In this document: in pieces, positions 17,222 to 26,531 of the stretch | Numbering within the stretch: the first letter of the stretch is position 1 | Layout of the letters: each line of letters starts with the position of its first letter | Source of the DNA: Halarcobacter sp. | Lineage (GTDB): Bacteria > Campylobacterota > Campylobacteria > Campylobacterales > Arcobacteraceae | DNA: 64,000 nt | Direction: 5' to 3' | Assembly (NCBI RefSeq): GCF_963675975.1 | Contig: NZ_OY780939.1 | Location: 2,790,001 to 2,854,000, forward strand | Made by a program: the position numbers and the translations under genes | Notes under the pieces: model-generated | The model's input: the letters and a program-made list of their open reading frames with translations, nothing else | Told to the model about the DNA's origin: nothing | Databases searched by the model: none

Positions 17222-19579
17222 ATGCTTAAAAACTTTTCCATAAAAGTTAAATTACTGTCAACAGTAATTGGATCAATAGTATTAATTGGGTTAATTATGT
17301 TAGTAGAAATGACTTCAACTATAAATGGTGAAGTTGATTTAATCTTAGATGACAGTGAACAAACTGCATACAAAACAAAAGAGAAAGAGCTAGAGAATTA
17401 TGTATCATTAGCTTTTAAGACTGTAGAATCATATTACGCAAGAACTTCAAAAGAAAAAATCAAGAATGAAGTTAAACATTATATAGAAGAACAAACTGAC
17501 TTTTTATTCTCTATAATAACTGCAGAATATGAAAAAAACAAAGATATATTATCTGAAAATGAACTAAAAGATAGAATAAAATCTATAATTGCTTCTACTA
17601 GATATGGTACATCTGGTTATTTTTGGATTAATGATTTTAACTATAAAATGGTTATGCACCCAATCAAACCAGAACTAAGTGGAAAATATTTTAAAGATAC
17701 ACCAAAAGTTCCATTTGTTCAACTAGGAGTAGATGAACTTAAAAAAACAGGAGCTGATACTGGTTATATAGAATACTCTTTTTATAATCCAAGTTCAAAG
17801 AAAACTGTTTTTAAAACATCTATTGTAAAAGTTTTTAAACCATATAATTGGATATTAGGAACAGGAGCTTATATTGATGATATTTCAGAAAAGATGAAAA
17901 AAGAAGCATTAAAAGCTATTACTGATATGAAATATGGAAAAACTGGATATTTTTGGATAAATGATTCAAATCATGTTGTACTTGCACATGGTGCGAATGA
18001 ATCACTTATAGGAAAAAATTTATATGATTTAAAAGATTCAAAAGGTAGCTTTTTATATAGAGATATAGTAAAAACTGCAAATGAAAATAAAGATGGTGGA
18101 GTTGTTAAATACTATTGGCCTATTCCTGGGAAAAAAGGTGACTTCCAAAAATTCTCTTATGTTAAGAAATTTGAACCTTGGGATATGATTATTGGAACTG
18201 GAGCTTATGTTACTGATATTAAAGATTCAATTGATGCAATGGATGCAAGAACTCATGAAAATGTAGAAAGTGTTATTATTAGTAATATAATAATGATATT
18301 AGTATTACTTGTTTTAGTATCAATAGCAGTAACAATATTTATGAAAAAGATTCTTTTTACACCATTATTAAAATTTCAAGATGGTCTTCTAAATTTCTTT
18401 AAATATGTAAATAAAGAGCAAAATGATATCAATGAAATTGAGATTGAGGCAAATGATGAGATAGGAAAAATGTCTACACTTATCAACCAAAATATTCAAA
18501 AATCTAAAGAAATCATAGACCAAGACAATAAACTAATCCATGAAGTAAAAGATATAGTGACAAATGTTGGAGAAGGATATTTAGACAAAAAAATTACTGG
18601 TTCAACAAATAATGAATCTTTAGAAGAATTAAAAACTCTACTAAATGCTATGTTAACAAACCTTCAAGCACTTGTTGGAACAAATATCAATTCTTTAACT
18701 GAAGTTTTAGAAGAGTATGCAAACAGAGATTTTACTAAAAAATTAAATTCAAATTCAAGTGGTAAAATTGGAAATAGTATTATTAATATGCATAAAATGA
18801 TTACAAAAATTCTTCAAGATAATCAAGAAGATGGTCTTTTACTAAGAGATAAATCACAAGAGCTAAGTTCTAATGTTAGAACATTGAGTGATAATGCTAC
18901 TTCGCAAGCTGCTTCATTAGAAGAGACTGCTGCTTCAATTGAAGAGATCACTGGAAATATTAAACAAACAAATGGAAAAGCCCAAGAGATGTTAAAAATC
19001 TCAAGAGACACAAAATCCTCTGCAAATAAAGGTAAAGAGTTAGCTGCAGGTACAGCAAAATCTATGGATGAGATTAACGATACAGTAATGAACATAAATG
19101 AAGCTATTACAGTAATTGATCAAATAGCATTCCAAACAAATATCCTTTCACTAAATGCTGCTGTTGAAGCAGCAACTGCCGGAGAAGCAGGAAAAGGGTT
19201 TGCTGTTGTTGCACAAGAAGTTAGAAACCTTGCAGCAAGATCTGCTGAAGCTGCTAAAGAGATTAAAGACTTAGTTGAAAATGCTACAATTAAAGCAAAT
19301 GAAGGTAAAAATGTAAGTTCATCTATGATTGAAGGTTTTACTGAACTTGAATCAAAAATTCAAGATACAAGTAATTTAATAGATGATGTAACAAATGCAG
19401 CTAGTGAACAAAGTTTGGCAATGTCACAAGTAAGTGATGCAATAAACCAACTAGATAAATTCACACAAGAAAATGCTGCAGTTGCAGATAAAACAAATGA
19501 TATTTCACAAGAAACAAATCAAATCTCTAACGATATTGTTGAAAATGTAAAAATGAACAAATTTGAAGGAAAAGTTTAG
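17222..19579 (+). CDS. Methyl-accepting chemotaxis protein with tandem Cache sensor
   Basis: Transmembrane chemoreceptor of 785 residues. The ATG at 17222 follows AAGGGGA; an upstream in-frame ATG at 17180 lacks a site. Membrane helix 1 is about residues 10-30. The periplasmic part has two Cache_2-type repeats, each with a GYFWIND segment and a W(I/M)IGTGAY-like closing strand (first about 80-220, second about 225-345). Helix 2 is about 360-380, then HAMP-like helices and the signalling hairpin with [19 protein letters not shown]. sCache_2 modules in relatives bind small carboxylates or amines. A hairpin covers its stop codon and runs up to the aat start. Confidence 0.94.
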   Translation: MLKNFSIKVKLLSTVIGSIVLIGLIMLVEMTSTINGEVDLILDDSEQTAYKTKEKELENYVSLAFKTVESYYARTSKEKIKNEVKHYIEEQTDFLFSIITAEYEKNKDILSENELKDRIKSIIASTRYGTSGYFWINDFNYKMVMHPIKPELSGKYFKDTPKVPFVQLGVDELKKTGADTGYIEYSFYNPSSKKTVFKTSIVKVFKPYNWILGTGAYIDDISEKMKKEALKAITDMKYGKTGYFWINDSNHVVLAHGANESLIGKNLYDLKDSKGSFLYRDIVKTANENKDGGVVKYYWPIPGKKGDFQKFSYVKKFEPWDMIIGTGAYVTDIKDSIDAMDARTHENVESVIISNIIMILVLLVLVSIAVTIFMKKILFTPLLKFQDGLLNFFKYVNKEQNDINEIEIEANDEIGKMSTLINQNIQKSKEIIDQDNKLIHEVKDIVTNVGEGYLDKKITGSTNNESLEELKTLLNAMLTNLQALVGTNINSLTEVLEEYANRDFTKKLNSNSSGKIGNSIINMHKMITKILQDNQEDGLLLRDKSQELSSNVRTLSDNATSQAASLEETAASIEEITGNIKQTNGKAQEMLKISRDTKSSANKGKELAAGTAKSMDEINDTVMNINEAITVIDQIAFQTNILSLNAAVEAATAGEAGKGFAVVAQEVRNLAARSAEAAKEIKDLVENATIKANEGKNVSSSMIEGFTELESKIQDTSNLIDDVTNAASEQSLAMSQVSDAINQLDKFTQENAAVADKTNDISQETNQISNDIVENVKMNKFEGKV

Positions 19580-19592
19580 TAAACTTTCCTTC

Positions 19593-20252
19593 ATGGAACT
19601 ACTTGACCCAACTCACAAAATATATCTTCTTGATAATAATAACTTTCTTTTTCCCACTTTAGAGATGATGAGTAATGATTTAGTTGCTGTTGGTGGAGAT
19701 TTTCATCCCCAAAGACTTATTAATGCTTACGAAAATGGTATCTTTCCTTGGTTTATAGATGAATATAATCATATCCATTGGTTTAGTCCAGAACAAAGAA
19801 TGGTTCTATTTCCAGATGAATTTAAAGTTTCTAAAAGTCTAAGAAGAACTATAAACAATAAAGGCTTTATAGTTAAAACAAATGAAAATTTTGAAGAGGT
19901 TATTAGAAACTGCTCAACTATAAAAAGAAAACATGAAGATGACACTTGGATTGATGAAAATTTTATACAAGCTTATACAAATCTTTTTAAACTAGGTTAT
20001 GCTTACTCTATTGAATGTTATTTAGATGATAAGTTAGTTGGTGGTCTTTATGGCATACTTGTTAATGATATTTTTTGTGGAGAAAGCATGTTTGCAAAAG
20101 AAAAAGATGCTTCAAAAGTTGCATTTTATCACCTTTGTAAACAAGCAAAAGAAAATGGAATCAAGCTAATAGATTGCCAAGTATATAATGATCACTTAGC
20201 TAGTTTAGGTGCTAAAGAGATTTCCAGAGAAGAGTATTTTAAACTACTGTAA
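19593..20252 (+). CDS. aat: Leucyl/phenylalanyl-tRNA--protein transferase
   Basis: Transfers Leu or Phe from tRNA to N-terminal Arg/Lys of proteins, marking them for ClpAP via ClpS (N-end rule). 219 residues from the ATG at 19593; a TTG at 19563 would add 10 residues inside the chemoreceptor gene and is less likely. Family marks: FPWF, HWFSPEQRMVLFP, DTWIDENFIQAY, GGLYGI, FCGESMF and IDCQVYNDHLASLGA. No Shine-Dalgarno lies close to the ATG; a GAAGGA is paired in the hairpin just upstream, so translation may be coupled or structured. Confidence 0.93.
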   Translation: MELLDPTHKIYLLDNNNFLFPTLEMMSNDLVAVGGDFHPQRLINAYENGIFPWFIDEYNHIHWFSPEQRMVLFPDEFKVSKSLRRTINNKGFIVKTNENFEEVIRNCSTIKRKHEDDTWIDENFIQAYTNLFKLGYAYSIECYLDDKLVGGLYGILVNDIFCGESMFAKEKDASKVAFYHLCKQAKENGIKLIDCQVYNDHLASLGAKEISREEYFKLL

Positions 20253-20394
20253 TACTTTTATTAAAATCTTCATTTAAAAAACAATTTTTTCCTATTATAT
20301 TAATAATTATTTTTTATATTTAATTAAGAGATTAATCAATATTATTTATTATTGTATTATCGCAACAATATAGATAAAATCAAGGAGAAAAGAG

Positions 20395-20691
20395 ATGAAG
20401 AAAACACTTATAGCACTAACTTGTGCAATTAGCTTATCATATGCCATAGACTACGATCCTGTTAAAGGAAGTATGTTGTCCCTTTCATGTGCCTCATGTC
20501 ATGGAACAGATGGAAAATCTGTTGCAATTACACCACTTATTGCGGGGCTTGGAAAAACAACAATGTATAATATTCTTCTAGATTATAAATATGATAGAAG
20601 ACCAGGTACAATGATGCCAAAACATGCAAAGGGTTTCACTGATGCTGAATTAGAACAAATCAGTTACTACTTTTCAAAAATCAAAAGATAA
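20395..20691 (+). CDS. fccA: Cytochrome c subunit of flavocytochrome c sulfide dehydrogenase
   Basis: Periplasmic class I c-type cytochrome of 98 residues. Sec signal peptide about 1-17, one CASCH heme motif (C32, C35, H36), and a probable axial methionine in TMMPKHAKG (M73 or M74). At one heme it is about half the length of the diheme FccA of purple sulfur bacteria, like the short SoxE/FccA forms. The AAGGAG site is strong. It is followed after 12 bases by the flavoprotein subunit; electrons from sulfide would go from FAD to this heme and on to the respiratory chain. Confidence 0.9.
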   Translation: MKKTLIALTCAISLSYAIDYDPVKGSMLSLSCASCHGTDGKSVAITPLIAGLGKTTMYNILLDYKYDRRPGTMMPKHAKGFTDAELEQISYYFSKIKR

Positions 20692-20703
20692 AAGGATAAT
20701 GTT

Positions 20704-21987
20704 ATGATGAATAGAAGAAATTTTAATAAACTACTTGCTAGCTCATTTGCATTGTCATTTGCAGCATGTTCAAGTGTAACAAGTATGACTTCAACTTTAC
20801 CAAAAGATAGAAAAAGAGTTGTTATAGTTGGTGGTGGATTTGGTGGTGCAACTGCTGCTAAATATATGAAAAGATACTCACCTGAAACAGAAGTAATTTT
20901 AATAGAGCAAAACAAAGAGTATTATACTTGTCCTTTTAGTAATACTGTTATTGCAGGATTAAATGACTTAGAGTATATCAAACATGATTATAAGACTTTA
21001 GAAAAGAAGTATAAAATTACTGTAATTTATGAAAAAGTTGCAAAAGTTGATGGGCAAATGCATACTGTAATATTAGAAAATGGTGATATTATTCCTTTTC
21101 ATAAAGCAATAGTTTCTCCAGGAATTGATTTTAAATATGAAAAAGGTTATATTGAAGGTTCAGAAATGTATGCACCTCATGCATATAAAGCTGGAGCTCA
21201 AACACAACTTTTAAGAGAACAATTAGAAAATATGAAAGATGGTGGTACTTATGTGATGGTTGCGCCAGCTAATCCATTTAGATGTCCTCCTGGACCATAT
21301 GAAAGAATCTCTTTAGTTGCACACTATCTTAAAAACAATAAACCAAATTCTAAAATCATAATTTTAGATCAAAAGAACAAATTCTCAAAACAAGGCTTAT
21401 TTCAAGAAGGATGGGAAAAACTATATGCAGATATGATTGAATGGAGAAGCGCAGAATTTGGAGGAGCAGTTAGTTTTGTTGATCCAATAAAAAAAGAATT
21501 AACAACAGAAGATGGAATTATAAAAGCTGATGTATTAAATTATATTCCATCACAAAAAGCTGGAAAACTAGCCTTTGATTCAGGTCTAACTGAAGGTGAT
21601 TGGTGTCCTGTAAACAAAAAAACATTTGAATCAAAGTTAGTAAAAGATGTACATATAATTGGTGATGCTGCAATAGCAACTAGTATGCCAAAATCTGGCT
21701 TTTCAGCAAATTCACAAGCTAAAATTGCAGTACTTCAAATAAGTAGAATGTTAAAAAATAAACCTGTTGTAAATCCTCCTAAACTTGCAAATACTTGTTA
21801 TAGTTTAGTTGCTCCAAATTATGGTATTTCTGTTGCTGCAGTTTATGAAGCAAAAGAAGATATAATTGAAAAAGTAGCTGGTTCAGGAGGACTAAGTCCA
21901 ATGAATGCAGATGAAGGAGTTAGAGCCACAGAAGCAGAATATGCTGTAGGTTGGTATAAAAATCAAACTGCTGACATCTTTCAATAA
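20704..21987 (+). CDS. fccB: Flavoprotein subunit of sulfide dehydrogenase (flavocytochrome c)
   Basis: Periplasmic FAD enzyme of 427 residues that oxidises sulfide to sulfur/polysulfide and passes electrons to FccA. A twin-arginine signal is visible (RRNFNKLLASSF). The FAD loop is VVIVGGGFGGATAA. C76 in YYTCPFSN matches the cysteine that covalently holds FAD in Allochromatium FccB. C194 (FRCPPGPYER) and C365 (ANTCYSL) match the redox disulfide pair by motif and approximate spacing. GDAAIATSMPKSGFSAN is the second FAD segment. A hairpin follows. Function is well supported by the adjacent cytochrome. Confidence 0.92.
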   Translation: MMNRRNFNKLLASSFALSFAACSSVTSMTSTLPKDRKRVVIVGGGFGGATAAKYMKRYSPETEVILIEQNKEYYTCPFSNTVIAGLNDLEYIKHDYKTLEKKYKITVIYEKVAKVDGQMHTVILENGDIIPFHKAIVSPGIDFKYEKGYIEGSEMYAPHAYKAGAQTQLLREQLENMKDGGTYVMVAPANPFRCPPGPYERISLVAHYLKNNKPNSKIIILDQKNKFSKQGLFQEGWEKLYADMIEWRSAEFGGAVSFVDPIKKELTTEDGIIKADVLNYIPSQKAGKLAFDSGLTEGDWCPVNKKTFESKLVKDVHIIGDAAIATSMPKSGFSANSQAKIAVLQISRMLKNKPVVNPPKLANTCYSLVAPNYGISVAAVYEAKEDIIEKVAGSGGLSPMNADEGVRATEAEYAVGWYKNQTADIFQ

Positions 21988-21994
21988 TTTAAAA

Positions 21995-22020
21995 AGATAG
22001 GATACATTTGTATCCTATCT
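21995..22020 (+). terminator. Hairpin after fccB
   Basis: Perfect 11-bp stem (21995-22005 and 22010-22020, loop ATTT) 7 bases after the fccB stop. It is preceded by A-rich sequence but has no U tract after it, so it may protect the 3' end or terminate weakly. Confidence 0.6.
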
Positions 22021-22081
22021 AACTACATTTAGAAAATATATAAATAAATTTGATACAATCTAAAAAACAAAATGGATACTC

Positions 22082-22660
22082 ATGGCACAAAAAGATAAAA
22101 TAAAATGGGATAACAAATATAAAGAGTTACCAAAACTATTAGAAAAAAGAGACCCTTGTGAGAAGCTTGTAAAATTTATTGATAAAGTATCAAAAGAAAA
22201 AGCTTTAGATGTAGCTTGTGGTTCTGGAAGAAATTCAATATATATGGCAAATAATGGTTTTCAAGTTGATGCTTTAGATATTTCAAGTGTTGCTCTAGAA
22301 AACTTAAATAAACTTAATAACAAAAATATCAATACTTTGTTGGTTGATTTAGATGAATATAATTTTCAAGAAAATACTTATAACTTAATTATTAAAACAA
22401 ATTTTTTAGATAGAGATATCATTCAAAAATTAAAAAAGAGTTTGAAAAAAAATGGGATTATAGTTATAGAAACATATATGGAGGATGAAGAAAATGAAAA
22501 AAAACATTCTAATCCTGATTATTTATTAAAAAAAGACGAATTAAAAAGTTTTTTTACAGATGGTTTTGAAATTTTGGATTATGATGAGTTTTTTAATGAA
22601 ACTTATGAACTATATAGAATGAAGAAACAATCAATTGTAGTAAAAAAATTGAGCCTGTAA
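22082..22660 (+). CDS. Class I SAM-dependent methyltransferase (TehB-like), C-terminus rewritten by IS
   Basis: 192 residues. Motif I is ALDVACGSGRNS, motif II the acidic VDALDIS, and the fold runs to a final beta hairpin (YRMKKQSIVVKK). It resembles TehB/small-molecule methyltransferases; substrate unknown. The last three codons come from the junction with the IS256 element: codon 190 is split by the insertion point at 22650/22651 and the stop TAA at 22658-22660 is inside the IS end. Rejoining the flanks (removing 22651-24006) gives the uninterrupted ending Lys-Leu-Gly-stop, so the insertion only changed the last residue or two. The enzyme is probably still functional, but its own terminator is now beyond the IS. 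Confidence 0.87.
   Translation: MAQKDKIKWDNKYKELPKLLEKRDPCEKLVKFIDKVSKEKALDVACGSGRNSIYMANNGFQVDALDISSVALENLNKLNNKNINTLLVDLDEYNFQENTYNLIIKTNFLDRDIIQKLKKSLKKNGIIVIETYMEDEENEKKHSNPDYLLKKDELKSFFTDGFEILDYDEFFNETYELYRMKKQSIVVKKLSL
22643..22650. repeat. 8-bp target-site duplication, left copy
   Basis: AAAAAATT directly before the IS. The same eight bases lie at 23999-24006 directly after it. Eight bases is the usual duplication length for IS256-type elements. The call is supported because removing one copy restores a sensible gene end and terminator. Confidence 0.7.
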
Positions 22661-23998
22661 AGTAAACTGTGTAAATCACCAGTAAACTTTAAATCACTTA
22701 GTATATTTTTCCATAATCTCACTGAAGAATATACTAAGTTGAGGATAAATTTCACTCCAATTTCTAAGTTTAGTTCTAGTCCACTTTTCTTGAACCTCCT
22801 GTGTTGCTAAATATAATAGTTTAAATGCTGAATCAACTGTTGGAAAGGAGCCTTTAGATTTGATCTTTCTTTTAATATTTGAATTTAGTGATTCTATTGG
22901 GTTTGTTGTATAAATTAAAGTTTGAATAGCTTTTGGATATTTAAAAAATGTAGCAAGTTCTGTCCAATTATTTGTCCAAGATTGGGAAATGTGAGGATAT
23001 TTTTTACCCCAAATATCATTAAATGAAGTCAAAGCTAATTGAGCATCTTCTTCTGTAGAAGCTTGATAAACTGTCTTTAAGTCTTTTGCTACAGCTTTTC
23101 TATCTTTCCAAGATACATATCTTAGTGAACTTCTAATCTGATGAACTATACACCTTTGAATCTCAGCTTTGGGATAAACTGCTTCAATGGCTTGGTTAAA
23201 TCCATTTAAACCATCAATAGCAAATATAAGAACATCATCTACACCTCTGTTTTTAAGTTCGTTTAAAAGTGTTAGCCAATATTTACTAGATTCATTCTCT
23301 CCAATCCAAATACCTATAATCTCTTTCTTACCATCTAGTGTGATTCCAAGCATGATATAAGCAGCTATATTTTTAACAACTCTATCTACTCTTATTTTTA
23401 GAACTGTTGCATCCATAAAGATAATTGGGTAAATTGATTCTAATGGTCTGTTTTGCCACTCTTTAGCTTTTTCGATAATTGCACTTGTAATATTTGATAT
23501 TGTTTGTTCTGATAGTTCATATCCATATAAATCATCTAAATGATGTTGTATATCCCTTACACTCATTCCTTTGGTATAAAGTGATAATATTAAATCTTCA
23601 CTTCCTTTTAAAAGTCTCTCTCTTTTTTGTACTAGTTTTGGTTCAAATGTTCCATCTCTGTCTCTTGGCATGGATACATCAATCTCTCCATACTTTGACT
23701 TTAATGTTTTTTTATTATGTACATTTCTATAGTTTGGATTATCTGATTCTTTATGCTTTTCATAGCCAAGATGTGAAGTAAGTTCTTCTTGCGTTGCTGT
23801 TTGTAAAGCTTCTTTTAGTAATCCTTTAAATTCATCTAAAATACCATCTAATGATACTTCTTTACCTTCTTTTATTTGTCTTCTTAATTCTTCTTTGTTT
23901 AGTATTCCCATAATGTAAATCCTTTAAATAAATCTACTAGATAAATTCTATCTAATAAATTTATATTTTTGGATTTACACAGTTATTTTTACACTACC
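22651..23998 (-). mobile_element. IS256-family insertion sequence (about 1.35 kb)
   Basis: One transposase gene flanked by imperfect terminal inverted repeats. The left end reads GAGCCTGTAAAG, then CTGTGTAAATC; the right end, complemented, reads GGTAGTGTAAAA, then CTGTGTAAATC. The shared core ACTGTGTAAATC is exact in both ends. Boundaries were set by the 8-bp direct repeat AAAAAATT on both sides. The element lies in the T tract of what was a terminator shared by the methyltransferase and the chemoreceptor. Structure looks intact and potentially active. Confidence 0.85.
22694..23911 (-). CDS. IS256-family (Mutator-like) transposase
   Basis: Full-length 405-residue DDE transposase. Catalytic residues are D167 in IIFMDATV, D233 in FAIDGLNGF and E340 in TTNPIESLN; the insertion between the second Asp and the Glu holds the typical CIVHQIRSS (C254, H257). 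An N-terminal DNA-binding part includes a zinc-less HTH region around residues 110-145 (SVRDIQHHL, SEQTISNIT). It moves the element by a copy-paste circle mechanism known for IS256. No frameshift or stop is seen, so the element is probably competent. Confidence 0.95.
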   Translation of the reverse strand: MGILNKEELRRQIKEGKEVSLDGILDEFKGLLKEALQTATQEELTSHLGYEKHKESDNPNYRNVHNKKTLKSKYGEIDVSMPRDRDGTFEPKLVQKRERLLKGSEDLILSLYTKGMSVRDIQHHLDDLYGYELSEQTISNITSAIIEKAKEWQNRPLESIYPIIFMDATVLKIRVDRVVKNIAAYIMLGITLDGKKEIIGIWIGENESSKYWLTLLNELKNRGVDDVLIFAIDGLNGFNQAIEAVYPKAEIQRCIVHQIRSSLRYVSWKDRKAVAKDLKTVYQASTEEDAQLALTSFNDIWGKKYPHISQSWTNNWTELATFFKYPKAIQTLIYTTNPIESLNSNIKRKIKSKGSFPTVDSAFKLLYLATQEVQEKWTRTKLRNWSEIYPQLSIFFSEIMEKYTK

Positions 23999-24006
23999 AA
24001 AAAATT
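23999..24006. repeat. 8-bp target-site duplication, right copy
   Basis: AAAAAATT, identical to 22643-22650, directly after the right IS end. Its last two T are also the first bases of the terminator stem that starts at 24005. Confidence 0.7.
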
Positions 24007-24034
24007 AGGTTAATATAAATCTATATTAACCTAA
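24005..24034. terminator. Former bidirectional terminator split from the methyltransferase by the IS
   Basis: Perfect 13-bp stem (24005-24017 and 24022-24034, loop AATC). Plus-strand T-rich bases follow, and on the minus strand the stem is followed by AATTTTTT. Before insertion it held the methyltransferase stop codon (24011-24013 in that frame). It still serves the minus-strand chemoreceptor that ends at 24041. Confidence 0.8.
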
Positions 24035-24040
24035 ATATTT

Positions 24041-26302
24041 TTAAAAACTTTCCCACTCATCATCGTCATTATTAATGGGTTTAATCTCTTTATTTGTGTT
24101 TTCTTTTGGTGTTTCTTTTTTTGGTGATGGATTATTATGTACTTCCGTTTTTTTGATTACTTTTGTTTGTATCTCTTTTTTATTTGAAACTCTTTTTGTC
24201 TCTTGGATATCATTTTTTCCTACAAACTCTTTTTGATTTGCTTCTTCAATGATTTTATCTGCAATTGTTGATGTATCATTTGCAATATCTTGTGTTTCAC
24301 TTGCAATTCCTGCATTTTCTTGTGTTTGTTGGTCTAATGAGTTAATTGCATCATTTATTTGTTTGATTCCTGTTAATTGTTCTTTACTAGCAATCTCTAC
24401 ACTTGAAATCAATTCTAAAGTTTTTGAAACATTTGTATTTAAACTCTCATAACCACTTATCATAGAATCTGCAATAGTTTTACCATTATTAGCTTTTTGA
24501 GTTGCTTCAGTAACAATATCTTTAATCTCTTTAGCAGCTTCAGCTGATCTTGCTGCAAGATTTCTTACTTCTTGTGCAACAACAGCAAATCCTTTACCAG
24601 CTTCACCAGCAGTTGCTGCTTCTACAGCTGCATTTAGTGAAAGTATATTTGTTTGGAATGCTATTTGATCAATTACAGTAATTGCTTCGTTTATTGCAGT
24701 TACTTCATTGTTAATCTCATCCATAGCTTTTGTAGTTTCAGTTGCTAAGTTTCCACCTTGTGTTGCTGCATTATTCAATTCATTTGCATAACCTGCCATT
24801 TGAATAATCATCTCAGTATTACCTGTTACATTACTTGTAACCTCTTCTAGAGCTGCTGCTGTTTCTTCTAAAGCTGCTGCTGCTTTATTTGAGTTTGTAT
24901 TTAGTGTTTTTATATTTTCAAGTAGTGAGTGAGCAGAATTATTTATTGTTACCCCACTTTTTTTATTTTCTACTAAAATATTTGTAATTGCTCCACCTAA
25001 AGAGTTAACTCCATCAGCAAGTTCTAGTATATGTTCTTTTAAACCTTCTGTTGGAACTTTATTCATAAAATTACTATTTGAATATTGCTCTAAAATATCT
25101 AGTACTGTAGTAATGTTTTTTTCAAGATTTGTACCCATTTGATTAATAAGATTTGTTAACTCATTTAATGATGGATTTGTACAGTGAGCAGTTACTTTAC
25201 TTGCAAAGGCTCCTTTTTCAAACTCTGATAAAACTTCAATTGTATTATCAATTGTATTTCTATCTTCATCTATCATATGTTTTATCTTATTAATATTTTC
25301 ATTTACTGTTGTAGCCATAATTCCCACTTCATCGTGAGAGTTTGCATCAAGTGGTTTTACATCAGAAACTTCTCTATTTAAATATTTAAAAAAGCTTAAT
25401 AATCCCCCTTGAAAATCATTTAATCTTTGAGCAATATTTCTTGAAATAATAAGTGAAAGAATTAAAATTATAAGAATAATAGCAATAGATATAACCAATA
25501 CTGTCATCTCAATTTTATTTATTGAATTTTCAATATAAGTTGAAGCATCACTTGTCATCTTTTTTAAAATAGCTTCTGTTTGATGAATTGTATCTCTCAT
25601 CTGACCTTGAATTCCAGATTTACTATTTAAACCTAAAGCTTTTTCAGCTTCGATAAGTTTTAGAAAATCATTTTTATATTTTTCTAGAAACTGTTTTATT
25701 TGGGCATCTATTAATATCTCATTTACTAATAATTTATCAATTATTTTTGTAAACTTATCAACATATTTTAAATCCCTTCTTAACATAAAATCTTTTTCTT
25801 GCTTTCTTAAATCATACACAATTGCCAATAATTCATTATTTTGAGATTTTTTTGCACTCTCTTGTACTTTTGTGTACTGCTTCTCTTAAACTTCCATATA
25901 AACCATCTTTAGGCGTAAGCCCTATCTCTTGTTGTTTTGATACAAGAGAAAAAAATACTTTTTGATATTGTTCAATTATATTATTAAACTTTATTAAATC
26001 TGAATCATCAACATCTAAATCTTTTAATAATAAGTCTAAGTTCTCAATATTGATTTTAGTATTTGAGTATTTTTTGAAAAATTCTCTTTATATTTTAAAT
26101 CTTTCCTTGCTAGAAAATCTTTTTCATTTCGCCTCAACATTAACATATCTGAATCTAAAGTTTCTACTAATGATTGAGCATTACCTAAGGTATGAACATT
26201 TGAAACAGACTGAAACAAAAGTACACTTAATATACCTAAACCAGTAATTGACAAAATTGCCAATATGTAAAGTTTTACTTTTATTGAGATTTTATTTAGC
26301 AT
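24041..26302 (-). pseudogene. Methyl-accepting chemotaxis protein (HBM-type sensor) with two opposite frameshifts
   Basis: Chemoreceptor that reads as about 753 residues if two one-base indels are corrected. The start at 26302 gives a membrane helix (about 10-30) and the first sensor arm with MLRRNEKDFLARKDLKY, then stops at 26036. Near 26050 one base is missing; the sense continues in another frame from NIENLDLLLKDL to REAVHK. At the T4 run 25868-25871 one extra base returns to the first frame ([19 protein letters not shown]). From there 24041-25828 is open: a second arm [16 protein letters not shown], membrane helix 2, HAMP and a signalling hairpin. Paired EKDF...KY arms are typical of helical bimodular (HBM) sensors. 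The indels cancel, so either read errors or a broken gene. Annotators may list 24041-25828 and 26036-26302 separately. Confidence 0.82.
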
Positions 26303-26531
26303 TCTAAAGCCTTTATTTTTTCTTACTTAATTATATAAAAATAGGAAAAGAAATGCTACTCATTTTTGTAACATTATTTTTTGTAATAATTATCAGATGA
26401 AAATAATTTCTTTATTTCCCATTTTTTAGGAAGTATACTAAATTTATAACTCTAATAAAATTTGGTATTTTTTTAATTATTATAATTTAGTAAACAATAA
26501 GTAATAATATCGAATAATATAAAGTAAAATT

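Noticed and set aside
22656-23993. Narrower IS boundaries starting at TGTAAA and ending TTTACA
   Set aside because: These give no matching direct repeats, while the slightly wider ends give a perfect 8-bp duplication and restore the neighbouring gene and terminator.
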